DNA of 10,117 nucleotides from Candidatus Methylomirabilota bacterium (GCA_016208645.1 JACQXP010000277.1:1-10117), one strand, 5' to 3'; shown: positions 1 through 6,543, counted from the stretch's first letter. Program-made: numbers and translations. The notes: generated from the sequence alone by a model not told the origin.

Positions 1-21
1 GCGATTCATTCAACCCAAAAA

Positions 22-54
22 TTTCACCGCCAAGACCGCAAAGATCGCAAAGGG
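22..54 (+). repeat. Imperfect 33-bp intergenic repeat, left copy
   Basis: The segment holds short A-rich units of the form CGCAAAG spaced about 9 nt apart. Aligned without gaps to the reverse complement of 151-183 it matches at about 24 of 33 positions, so the two form an inverted pair around a roughly 96-bp spacer. When such repeats are translated they give a Thr-Ala-Lys-His-Ala-Lys-His-Ala-Lys string, a familiar non-coding signature between genes in many environmental bacterial genomes. No function is known to me. Confidence 0.6.
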
Positions 55-150
55 TCACCAACCCCCATCACTTCAGAGGAGCTTCCTGACCGAAATCTTC
101 CGGGGCGTGTCTCCCAGTGTATTCGGGTCCGTGCTGTGAATACAGGCAAT

Positions 151-183
151 TCCTTTGCGTGCTTCGCGTGCTTTGCGGTTAAA
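151..183 (-). repeat. Imperfect 33-bp intergenic repeat, right copy (inverted)
   Basis: Read on the minus strand it begins TTTAACCGCAAAG and ends CGCAAAGGA, the same repeat family as 22-54 in opposite orientation. It lies 45 bp upstream of the ATPase stump at 229. The open frames that cross it are repeat translations, not genes. A long imperfect hairpin is possible in RNA or single-stranded DNA. Confidence 0.6.
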
Positions 184-228
184 CTGCAGTGTTCGGGATT
201 ATTCCGAGAATATGCTAATCTTACCGAC

Positions 229-381
229 ATGATCCCACGTCCCTTTTGGGTGCAACGCATCGAGCACGCCTGGCAGGATGCGCCTATCGCCTGGCTCGCC
301 GGCGTGCGGCGGTCCGGCAAGACAACGCTGGCCCACAGCGTCTGCAATCCGGAGGGGTGGCGAAGACGCGCGATCAAGTAG
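229..381 (+). pseudogene. Truncated AAA-type ATPase (DUF4143-type), N-terminal stump
   Basis: The frame encodes only 50 residues. Residues 1-36 look like the start of the large family of prokaryotic AAA-type ATPases often paired with a DUF4143 C-terminal domain: a short lead with an IxR-type start, then the P-loop G-V-R-R-S-G-K-T-T-L at about residues 25-34. Full-length members are roughly 370-450 residues. After about residue 38 the sequence turns basic and family-unlike and stops at 379-381. Walker B, the sensors and the DUF4143 domain are absent, so no function is expected. The rest was probably deleted, and what follows is unrelated DNA leading into recQ. The ATG at 229 matches the usual family start; an in-frame extension back to 136 runs through the intergenic repeat and is rejected. 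Confidence 0.7.
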
Positions 382-490
382 GTCCTTCCTCCCACGGTCG
401 CCTGGCGCCTCCTCCACGCAGCCGGATCCACCCCTCACCGCATCCGCCCAATCCGCAGTACTGAATCACATGCGGTCCGGCGGATTCGGC
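382..490. other. Non-coding stretch between ATPase stump and recQ promoter
   Basis: No frame here shows protein-like composition or a family I recognise. It is the scar between the broken ATPase and recQ; overlapping open frames are Arg/Pro/Ala-rich GC shadows. Confidence 0.4.
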
Positions 491-518
491 TTGCGCTCTG
501 TTGCCGCCCGGATAGAAT
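491..518 (+). promoter_or_regulatory. Candidate sigma70-type promoter for recQ
   Basis: A good -10 element, TAGAAT at 513-518 (5 of 6 to TATAAT), has a weak -35 TTGCGC at 491-496 with 16 nt between them. The start site would fall near 525, leaving a leader of about 57 nt before the GTG at 582. The -35 is poor, so the call rests mainly on the -10 and its position. Confidence 0.4.
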
Positions 519-581
519 CCCGAGCGTCTGGGGTGGTTGCCGGCTCGCGGGTTCCCGGCCGAAGGCAAGGAGCGGGTACGG

Positions 582-2164
582 GTGGAGAACATCCGGCAAA
601 CCGTGAAGCGCGTGTGGGGCTACGACGCGCTCCTCCCGTTGCAGGCAGAGGCCATCGGGGCGGTGCTGGCGCGGCGGGATTCCATCGTCATCCTGCCGAC
701 GGGGGGCGGGAAGTCGCTCTGCTATCAGGCGCCGGCGGCGGCGATGGGGCGGTTGGCCGTGGTGGTGTCGCCCCTCATTGCCCTGATGAAGGACCAGGTG
801 GACGGTCTCACCGCCGCCGGGGTGCCGGCCGCGTTCCTGAACAGCAGCCTGACGGCCGAGGAGCGCCGCGTGGTGGAGGCCGGTGTCCTCCGCGGGCGGT
901 ACCATCTCCTGTACGCGGCCCCGGAGCGGCTGGTGCTTCCGTCCTGCTTGGGGTTGCTGCGGCGCGCCGGGGTCGCGTTCTTCGCCATCGATGAGGCGCA
1001 CTGCATCAGCCAGTGGGGGCACGACTTCCGGCCGGAGTATCGGCAGCTCAGCGTGGTGCGGGAGGTCTTCCCGGACGTGGCCATCCATGCCTTCACGGCC
1101 ACGGCCACGCCGCGGGTGCGGACCGACATCGCCACGGAGTTGACGCTCCGAAATCCCGCGATCCTGGTGGGGAGCTTCGACCGCCCGAACCTGGTGTACC
1201 GGGTGCGCCCGCGCACGGATCGGCTGCGGCAGGTCACGGAGGCGCTGGAGCGGCACCGGGGAGCGGCCGGGATCATCTACTGCATCCGCCGGACGGAGGT
1301 GGATCAACTCGCGGAGGCGCTGCGACGGCGGGGGTACCGGGCAGTGGCGTATCACGCCGGGTTGGCCGATGCCGAGCGCCGGCGCGCCCAGGACGACTTC
1401 ATCACGACTACTGCCAGGGCACCGCCTGCCGGCACCGGGTCCTGGTGGAGTACTTCGGCCAAGCATACGGCGCGGACCCGTGCGGGGCCTGCGACGTCTG
1501 CCTCGGCGAGATTGCCGTCGAGGACGGCTCGGCGGCGCTGGCGCGGCAGATCCTCGCCTGCGTCGTCGAGATGGGAGAGCGGTTCGGCGCCGACTATGTG
1601 GCGGACGTCCTGCGGGGAGCCGACACCGCCCGGATTGCGAGGATGCGTCACAACCGGCTGGACGCCTACGGGGTGCTGCGACAGCAGCCGAAGGCGGCGG
1701 TGCGGAACTGGATCGCCCAGCTCGAGGGGCAAGGGTGCCTGGCCCGCGACGAGGGCGAGTACCCGACGCTCGGCGTGACCGCGCAGGGCCATCGGGTCCT
1801 GCGGGGAGAAGACACGCTGCCGCTTCTCCGGACGGTCGCCCGATCTCCGCGCGGGGCGCCGTCCCGGCCAGCGCGCCCGGCCGTGCCGTCCCGCGACCCA
1901 AGCGGGACGAGCGACGAGGATCTGTTCGAGACGCTCCGTGCCCTCCGCCGGACCATGGCCGAAGAACGGGGCATCCCACCCTACCTCATCTTCAGCGACG
2001 CCACCCTGCGTGAGCTGGCGCGAGAGCGCCCCGCGACCGAGGAGGCGTTCCTGCAGATCAAGGGGGTGGGCCTGCGCAAGCTCCAGGAGCTCGGCCCGCG
2101 GTTTCTGGCCTGCATCCGCAAATACGGAGACGGCTCCGCGGGCGACACTTCGCCCGTGCCTTGA
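582..2164 (+). pseudogene. recQ: RecQ ATP-dependent DNA helicase, internal deletion with frameshift
   Basis: RecQ is a 3'-5' superfamily 2 helicase for recombination and fork repair. The start is GTG 582 with AAGGAG at 567-572, 9 nt upstream; TTG 537 lacks support. Codons 1-274 give motif I (LPTGGGKS, residues 39-46), Ia (VVSPLIALMKDQ), II with DEAH (137-140), III (TATATP) and IV (GIIYCIRRTEVDQ), ending at A-Q-D-D-F near 1400. From about 1406 the +2-shifted frame continues with the RecQ-C zinc region (Cys at YCQ, CRHR and CGACDVC), a winged helix (1530-1830) and a full HRDC domain (about 1915-2130). The part between, about 90 residues with motif V (usually ATxAFGMG) and motif VI (QxxGRxGRDG with the arginine finger), is missing. 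The product would stop out of frame at 1778 and should not unwind DNA. A real deletion is likelier than a sequencing slip, but an assembly collapse is possible. Confidence 0.88.
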
Positions 2165-2195
2165 ACCGCCCGTTCGTCCCATCCCCCTCCACGCC

Positions 2196-2267
2196 CATTG
2201 GGATTGCCACACGGTAGATTTCCTGCTTCACTGGACAGGCATCGGCATCGACGAAAATATCAGACAC
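2196..2267 (-). pseudogene. DUF188 (YaiI/YqxD-like) N-terminal remnant
   Basis: Reading from GTG 2267 on the minus strand, the first residues are M-S-D-I-F-V-D-A-D-A-C-P-V-K followed by Q-E-I-Y-R-V-A. This is the highly characteristic N-terminus of the DUF188 family (about 150 residues, distantly related to PIN-type nuclease folds). A GGAG lies 6 nt upstream of the GTG. Similarity ends after about 22-24 residues. The open frame goes on to 2058, but only as the antisense shadow of the recQ 3' end, with low-complexity Arg/Gly/Pro content. It lies just 21 nt downstream of the aminotransferase stop, so it was probably the second gene of that operon before a deletion brought in recQ. Confidence 0.65.
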
Positions 2268-2288
2268 CTACGGCTCCAGGCTCTCGTG

Positions 2289-3644
2289 TCACAGTTCCCG
2301 CAGGACTTCCTGGATGCTCCGCTCCAGGATGTTCACCATGGTGTCGATGTCCCGCTCGGTGACGATCAGCGGGGGGGCGAAGGCGATCCAGTGCGGGTCG
2401 AACCGGAGCAGCAGGCCGTGGTGGAGGGCCCGCTTCCCGATGCGCAACCCGATGTTGATCCCGGGAGCGAACTGTTGCTTGGTGACGGGGTCCTGCACGA
2501 ACTCCACCCCGATCATGAGGCCCTTGCCCCGGATGTCGCCGATGATCCCCAGGGAGCGCAGGCCCTCCAGGCGTGTGACCAGATGCGCCCCCACGCGCCG
2601 GGCATTCTCGGGGAGCCGCCGCTCCAGGATCTCCCGGATGCTGGCCAGGCCGGCCGCGCAGGAGACCGGATTCCCCGCAAAGGTGTGGCCGTGGGCGAAC
2701 TCCGTCCCGGGGGCGCCCCAGAAGGTGGCGGCCACCTTGTCCCGCACCAGGGCCGCCGCCAGCGGGGCGTACCCGCTGCTCATGCCCTTGCCGCAGCACA
2801 GGATGTCGGGGACCACGTCGAAGGTGTTGGCCGCGAACAGGCCCCCGGTCCGGCCGAAGCCCGTGATGATCTCGTCGAAGATGAGCAGGATGTCGTGCTC
2901 GTCGCAGAGCTGCCGGAGGATTCCCAGGTACTCCGTGGGGGGCGTGATGATCCCCCCCGTGTTGCTGATCGGCTCCACGATGATCGCGGCGATGGACCAC
3001 GGGTCCTCCCATTCGATCATGCTCCGGATCGTCCGCGCGCAGAACACCTCGCAGCTCGGGTAGGTCTTCTCGTAGGGGCACCGGTAGCAGTAGGGGGGGT
3101 ACGTGTGCAGGAAGCCGACGGCGGCGGGCTCGTAGAGGGTCTTGCGGTAGCCGACGCCCCCCGCGCTCATGGCGCTGCCCGTGGCCCCGTGATAGCTCAG
3201 GTAGCGGGAGAGGATCTTGTACTTCCCCGGGTTCCCCGTCTGCCGGTGGTACTGCCGGGCCATCTTGAAGGCGGCCTCGGTCGCCTCCGACCCGCTGCTG
3301 ACCAGGCGCGCCGTGTTCAGGTCCCCCGGGGTGATCTCGGCCAGGAGGCTGGCCAGCTCCACCGCGCGGGGATTCGTCCCGTGCATGGGGGGATTGAAGG
3401 GCAGGGTCTCCAGTTGCCGGCGCACGGCCTCCAGCATCCGCGGGTTGTTGTAGCCGACATTCACCACGAAGATCCCCGCCAGGCCGTCCAGGTACTCCTT
3501 CCCGTGGACGTCCCAGAAGCGGATCCCGTCGGCCCGCGCCACCAGGAACGGCTCCTTCACGAAATCCGTCATCTGGCGATAGTCCAGCATGATGTGGCGC
3601 AGGTATTCCTCGGTGGCGAACCGGGCGTCACTCTCGGGCGTCAT
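2289..3644 (-). CDS. Class-III PLP-dependent aminotransferase (omega-aminotransferase type)
   Basis: A 451-residue cytoplasmic fold-type I enzyme that moves an amino group between an amine or omega-amino acid and a keto acid through pyridoxal phosphate. The family marks are all present: the phosphate cup S-G-S-E-A-T (117-122), Y-H-G (151-153) stacking on the cofactor, F-D-E-I-I-T-G-F-G-R-T-G (256-267) with Asp257 on the pyridine nitrogen, and the Schiff-base Lys286 in C-G-K-G-M-S-S-G. Length is typical. ATG 3644 is chosen because AAGGAG sits 9 nt upstream and the next residues fit family N-termini; the upstream extension runs into intergenic repeat. Residues 186-202 carry four cysteines (C-x2-C-x8-C-x3-C), a pattern I associate with one subgroup annotated 'aspartate aminotransferase family'. 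The substrate cannot be assigned from sequence; beta-alanine, taurine, GABA or diamines are all possible. The DUF188 stump follows directly downstream. Confidence 0.93.
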   Translation of the reverse strand: MTPESDARFATEEYLRHIMLDYRQMTDFVKEPFLVARADGIRFWDVHGKEYLDGLAGIFVVNVGYNNPRMLEAVRRQLETLPFNPPMHGTNPRAVELASLLAEITPGDLNTARLVSSGSEATEAAFKMARQYHRQTGNPGKYKILSRYLSYHGATGSAMSAGGVGYRKTLYEPAAVGFLHTYPPYCYRCPYEKTYPSCEVFCARTIRSMIEWEDPWSIAAIIVEPISNTGGIITPPTEYLGILRQLCDEHDILLIFDEIITGFGRTGGLFAANTFDVVPDILCCGKGMSSGYAPLAAALVRDKVAATFWGAPGTEFAHGHTFAGNPVSCAAGLASIREILERRLPENARRVGAHLVTRLEGLRSLGIIGDIRGKGLMIGVEFVQDPVTKQQFAPGINIGLRIGKRALHHGLLLRFDPHWIAFAPPLIVTERDIDTMVNILERSIQEVLREL

Positions 3645-3956
3645 GCTCCCTGTCTCCTTTCCATCACGTCGCGGCTTTCGCTCGATCCAGCGGTTCTGTG
3701 GGCCGGATCGGCCTTCGTGCTCCGGTCCACAATTACGGTGACGTATTTCTTCAGGGACCCTCTGCGATCTTTTCTCCCCCTCATCCCTTCCTTCTCCCCC
3801 GAGGGGCGAAGGGCGGTGCCAGGAGGATGTGATTCCCCGCCACGCCGTCCACCCTGCCGCTTCCCGCAAAAACGAGCGGATCTCGGGTGGGGACTGCCTT
3901 GGACGGAGGCTGGATGGAATCTCCCCGAGCCTACTGACGAGACAAACCTACCCTAC
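3645..3956. other. Non-coding region with degenerate pyrimidine-rich repeat
   Basis: About 310 bp upstream of the aminotransferase with no credible gene. The pyrimidine-rich run at about 3771-3812 (TTTTCTCCCCCTCATCCC, then a purine-rich GAGGGGCGAAGG) is a degenerate copy of a common intergenic inverted-repeat type, which on the minus strand reads as P-S-P-L-G-G-E-G-R-D-E-G-E. The aminotransferase promoter should lie here, reading leftward, but I find no pair of elements close enough to consensus to name. Confidence 0.45.
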
Positions 3957-4146
3957 TGGGAATCGCTGAGGGTGTCAAGAATCGGCACGGGCGATGTGTC
4001 TGGTCGCAGCGCACGCCCGTCGCTTGGTCGATGAGGTGGGAGTAGCGCCGCGTGAACTGGAGGTTCGCCTTGGCCCGGGTCACGAAGAAGGCCCCGGCCT
4101 GCTGGAACCGGGAGAGCCGCGCGAAGACCGTTCGTCCGGCACGCAT
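3957..4146 (-). pseudogene. IS4-type transposase remnant
   Basis: On the minus strand from about 4130 the frame reads F-A-R-L-S-R-F-Q-Q-A-G-A-F-F-V-T-R-A-K-A-N-L, then Y-S-H and C-D-Q-T. This closely matches the internal block of IS4-group DDE transposases, where a [DE]RLxxLxxAGxFFVTRAK segment follows the catalytic D-R-G-Y-L-D. The D-R-G-Y motif is lost upstream, and after C-D-Q-T the frame ends at 3931 without the family's later Y-(2)-R-(3)-E motif. Only about 55-60 codons of a roughly 350-400-codon gene remain. No terminal inverted repeats or target duplications were found, so this is an old scar. Confidence 0.65.
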
Positions 4147-4355
4147 GGGCCAATCCCTCCTGTGTGGACTGGCTCCAGTCTACCGGAAAATTCAAATCGT
4201 TTCTGCGCATGAGTGCACTCAATCCGTTGTAGATTCAGCAGTTATAGTAATGGTCCGACCCAACAACCGGACACTAGCGAATCCGTGAAGGGGATCGCCG
4301 CGACGAGATGGCGTTTTCGTCTGGGCGTCCTGGGCATTCGGCGGCAAGCTTCCCA
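4147..4355. other. Non-coding region upstream of the selenoprotein operon
   Basis: No recognisable coding content. The stretch 4180-4260 is more A/T-rich than its surroundings and holds the palindrome at 4210-4221. A lone TATAGT at 4243-4248 lacks a -35 partner. Confidence 0.4.
4210..4221. promoter_or_regulatory. Perfect 12-bp palindrome, possible operator
   Basis: TGAGTGCACTCA is identical to its own reverse complement. It sits about 135 bp upstream of the candidate operon promoter in a locally A/T-richer patch. Half-sites of this length suit a dimeric regulator, but no regulator gene is in the window and one palindrome can arise by chance. Confidence 0.25.
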
Positions 4356-4384
4356 TTGACCTTTCAAGGTTCCCTGAGTAGAGT
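4356..4384 (+). promoter_or_regulatory. Sigma70-like promoter of the 4394-8428 operon
   Basis: TTGACC at 4356-4361 (5 of 6 to TTGACA), a 17-nt spacer and TAGAGT at 4379-4384 (4 of 6 to TATAAT). The start site would be near 4391, almost at the ATG at 4394, so the first message would be nearly leaderless or the first protein may start further in. An imperfect dyad ACCTT-TC-AAGGT (4359-4370) overlaps the -35 and the spacer and could be a repressor or activator site. Confidence 0.55.
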
Positions 4385-4393
4385 GAGCACATC

Positions 4394-4723
4394 ATGAGCC
4401 GGGTGAGAGACCGCCGCACAAGGCCACTCCGTCATGCACTGCCGGTCCTGGGTGTGGCCCTGGCCATTCTGCTGTGCGCCCCGCTCGCTAACCTGGTTCT
4501 CGCCCAGGAGGCCCACACCTGCCAGGGATACATGGAGTTTCCCACCCTCTGCTCCGAGGCCTTCGGGGCGAAGGAATTTTCCCCGGGACTGGTCCTCGAA
4601 CCGGGTTCCCCCGGCTTGACAACGCTGGTGCCAGATGGCCCCGCCCCAATCGCTGCCTGGACGCCGGACACGCTCCGTCCTGGCGCCGCCTGGAGTATCC
4701 GGGCGCCGCCCCCGATCGCCTGA
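4394..4723 (+). CDS. Small exported protein of unknown function
   Basis: A 109-residue protein I do not recognise. It has a classical Sec signal: basic start (R3, R5, R7, R8, R10, R13), hydrophobic stretch about 16-36 and likely cleavage after L-V-L-A near residue 37. The mature part, about 72 residues, opens with two cysteines (C43 in H-T-C-Q-G-Y and C53 in T-L-C-S-E) that could form a disulfide, then becomes Pro/Gly/Ala-rich and probably flexible. ATG 4394 has only a weak GAGTGAG upstream; a GTG at 4403 is an alternative. It is first in the operon with thiol redox and copper-type proteins, so an envelope role is likely. The gap to the next start is 105 nt. The signal and reading frame make it probably real, though a short GC-rich frame carries some risk. 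Confidence 0.6.
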   Translation: MSRVRDRRTRPLRHALPVLGVALAILLCAPLANLVLAQEAHTCQGYMEFPTLCSEAFGAKEFSPGLVLEPGSPGLTTLVPDGPAPIAAWTPDTLRPGAAWSIRAPPPIA

Positions 4724-4828
4724 TCCCCTTCCCGACTGGTCGGTTGTGATATCCACCGCCCGAGGTGTCTCGGATTCGCCCTCGGACGGCAGCCCCCGTG
4801 ATTCCTCGGACTCGGAAGGAGCGTCATC

Positions 4829-4912
4829 GTGAAGAAGATCCACATCTGACCGTCCACCTGGCTGCTGCTCCTGGCAGGAGCAGGTCTCTTGATCTATCGG
4901 TGGTTCTTCTGA
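4829..4912 (+). CDS. Candidate 27-residue membrane selenoprotein (in-frame TGA at codon 7)
   Basis: GTG 4829 has an excellent AAGGAG (4816-4821) 7 nt upstream. The codons give M-K-K-I-H-I, TGA (4847-4849), P-S-T-W, a hydrophobic run L-L-L-L-A-G-A-G-L-L-I-Y (12-23), R-W-F-F and a TGA stop at 4910-4912. With the first TGA as selenocysteine this is a single-pass microprotein with Sec7 at the membrane edge. An 8-bp hairpin (4865-4883) follows the TGA within the range allowed for bacterial SECIS. The stop lies 4 nt before the ATG of the CcdA-like gene, which has little SD of its own, so the two are probably translationally coupled. Alternatives: TGG misread as TGA (Trp7), or a six-codon leader ending at TGA. 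The clear transmembrane composition after the TGA and the second Sec candidate in the operon favour readthrough. Confidence 0.55.
4865..4883 (+). promoter_or_regulatory. Candidate SECIS hairpin for the microprotein
   Basis: CTGCTCCT (4865-4872) pairs perfectly with AGGAGCAG (4876-4883) around a GGC loop (4873-4875). The loop begins with G and lies 23 nt after the TGA at 4847-4849, inside the roughly 16-37-nt window used for bacterial SECIS. A weaker alternative pairs 4876-4880 with 4886-4890 and shows CAGGT in the loop 31 nt after the TGA. Confidence 0.5.
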
Positions 4913-4916
4913 GGCC

Positions 4917-5669
4917 ATGGAGTCCTGGTACATCGTCCTGAGTCGGGTCAGTGCTGGGCTCAGCGGTCCGCTCAACGCACTGGCGGATCAGGTCAATGTC
5001 CCGATGGTCTCGGTTTTTCTCTTCGGGGTCCTCGGGGCGGCGGCACCGTGCCAGCTCACGACCAATCTGAGCGCCATGGCCTTCGTGTCCCGGCAGACGG
5101 GAAGCGAAACAACACCCCTGCGTCTTGCCGTGGCGTACACCACCGGAAAGGCAGTGGTCTACACCGTAATCGGCGGGCTGCTCATCTTCCTGGGCCTGCG
5201 CCTGGATACGGCCACGGTGCCTGTGGTGGTCGCCGCACGGCGCATCCTGGGCCCCTTGTTGATCGTCATGGGACTCATCCTCCTCGGGGTCATTCGCTGG
5301 CGGTTCGAAGCGGGCAGGCGTCTGCGGCGCTGGCTGGAGGCCCGGCTTCCGCAGGAGGGTTCCGTGGGGGCGTTCCTGATGGGCCTCGCCTTTTCCGTCG
5401 CCTTCTGCCCGACGCTGTTCTGGCTGTTCTTCGGGCTGACGATCCCGCTGGGCCTGCGCTCACCTGTCGGATGGAGTTATCCGGCCTTGTTCGCCGTCGG
5501 GACGGCCACACCCCTCCTGGCCCTGGCGGGCGTGGCCACACTCGGCGGGCGAGCCCTGGCAGGCTCCAAGGCCCGCGTCGCCCGCGTAGGCCGGGTCGCC
5601 AACCGGATCGCGGGAATTGTCTTCATCCTGGCGGGGATCAATGACACGCTGACCTACTGGACACTCTGA
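4917..5669 (+). CDS. CcdA/DsbD-like membrane thiol-disulfide electron transporter
   Basis: A 250-residue protein with about six hydrophobic helices. The hallmark of CcdA and the DsbD beta domain is present: one cysteine in an early helix next to Pro (A-P-C-Q-L-T-T-N, Cys45) and a second in a later helix (A-F-C-P-T-L-F, Cys164), each just before a helix break. In characterised members these two cysteines carry electrons from cytoplasmic thioredoxin across the inner membrane to extracytoplasmic thiol proteins. Length fits CcdA (about 190-250), not the longer DsbD. ATG 4917 starts 4 nt after the microprotein stop and probably depends on coupled translation. Likely partners are the Sco-like protein and the Cys-x-Sec propeller downstream. 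The P-C-Q-L-T variant suggests a branch distinct from cytochrome c maturation CcdA. Confidence 0.85.
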   Translation: MESWYIVLSRVSAGLSGPLNALADQVNVPMVSVFLFGVLGAAAPCQLTTNLSAMAFVSRQTGSETTPLRLAVAYTTGKAVVYTVIGGLLIFLGLRLDTATVPVVVAARRILGPLLIVMGLILLGVIRWRFEAGRRLRRWLEARLPQEGSVGAFLMGLAFSVAFCPTLFWLFFGLTIPLGLRSPVGWSYPALFAVGTATPLLALAGVATLGGRALAGSKARVARVGRVANRIAGIVFILAGINDTLTYWTL

Positions 5670-5709
5670 GCTAGAAGGTCCCGGGCCGGCATTTGCTGGG
5701 AGCATGCTG

Positions 5710-6543
5710 ATGAGTTTTTCCCCTCGTTCCGGTAGTTCCGGCAGTCCGACGGAGGCATCGGAGATCCATCCCACGACCTCAAGGAGGCCGCTCGGCCTCA
5801 TCGTGCGCACGAGCATCTGGGCCGCGGTCACGCTCCTGGCCGTGGTGGCCCTGATCGTCACGCTGCGGGAGAGATCGGGCGACATGAGTCACCCGTTCCA
5901 CGCCTGGTACGGGAACTGGCGCAGCGTGGCCCTGGCGAGCCTGCTGTTTCTCGCGTTCCTCTTCGGCTTCACCGCCCCCCGGCGCCGCGCCGAATGGCGG
6001 AATGCCGGCCTCGCCTCGGCGTTCTTCATCAGCCTCTTCACCGAGATGTTCGGCATTCCCCTCACGATCTATTTGCTGGCGCCGGCCCTCGGGGTCCCGG
6101 CGTCGGCCTTCGGCCTGCAGGAGAGCCACCTGTGGGCGTACCTCCTGTCCCGCACCGGTCTCATCCCTCTGGCGCAGGGCGTGTACCTGGTCATGAGCCT
6201 GAGCGTGGCCCTCATCGGACTGGGCGTCGTCCTCCTGGCCACCGGCTGGCGCCAGGTGCACGCGGGCAGGGGCCGCCTGGTCATCACCAGCATCTATGGC
6301 TATCTTCGCCATCCCCAGTACGCCGGCCTGATCCTGGTCATCCTGGGGTTCAACATCCAGTGGCCGACCCTCCTGACCCTGGCCATGGCCCCCGTCCTCA
6401 TCGTGATGTACGTCCGCCTGGCGCGGCAGGAGGATCGGGACCTCGAGGCGGAGTTCGGCGAGTCGTACCGCGCGTACGCCCGTCGGACCAATGCCCTCCT
6501 TCCGGGACGCCGGCGGGAGAAAGCTGCCCGGGGGTTGCCATGA
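5710..6543 (+). CDS. Integral-membrane methyltransferase, ICMT/PEMT type
   Basis: A 277-residue multi-pass protein. The C-terminal half has the signature of the isoprenylcysteine carboxyl methyltransferase / phospholipid methyltransferase group: G-Y-L-R-H-P-Q-Y-A-G (197-206) and, after a hydrophobic pair, the R-L-A-R-Q-E-D-R-D-L-E-A-E-F-G tract (236-250) followed by S-Y-R-A-Y. These residues form the S-adenosylmethionine site in the family. Four or five hydrophobic segments precede it (about 30-51, 74-88, 100-125, 157-178). Bacterial members rarely have known substrates; small thiols, lipids, steroid-like compounds and metalloids have been suggested for relatives. ATG 5710 is preferred because GGGAG (5698-5702) is 7 nt upstream; ATG 5704 is only 1 nt from it. 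Its stop overlaps the Sco ATG (ATGA), showing tight coupling. Confidence 0.85.
   Translation: MSFSPRSGSSGSPTEASEIHPTTSRRPLGLIVRTSIWAAVTLLAVVALIVTLRERSGDMSHPFHAWYGNWRSVALASLLFLAFLFGFTAPRRRAEWRNAGLASAFFISLFTEMFGIPLTIYLLAPALGVPASAFGLQESHLWAYLLSRTGLIPLAQGVYLVMSLSVALIGLGVVLLATGWRQVHAGRGRLVITSIYGYLRHPQYAGLILVILGFNIQWPTLLTLAMAPVLIVMYVRLARQEDRDLEAEFGESYRAYARRTNALLPGRRREKAARGLP

Noticed and set aside
24..431. Long minus-strand frame over the left repeats
   Set aside because: Its translation is the repeat signature plus antisense of the ATPase stump, with no SD and no family resemblance.
1938..4034. 698-codon plus-strand frame opposite the aminotransferase
   Set aside because: It is the antisense of a strongly G/C-ending gene, low in complexity and without any domain; the minus strand has a complete enzyme with all catalytic motifs.
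4356..4384. MerR-type metal-responsive promoter because of the dyad in TTGACCTTTCAAGGT
   Set aside because: MerR-type promoters have a 19-20-bp spacer with the dyad centred in it. Here the best spacer is the standard 17 bp, the dyad overlaps the -35, and no merR-like gene is present.
4721..4799. Readthrough of the TGA ending the small exported protein (4721-4723) as a third Sec site
   Set aside because: The following 26 codons to the next TGA do not look like protein continuation, and the only nearby hairpin (CCGA/TCGG around 4732-4743) has its loop about 12 nt after the TGA, too close for SECIS.
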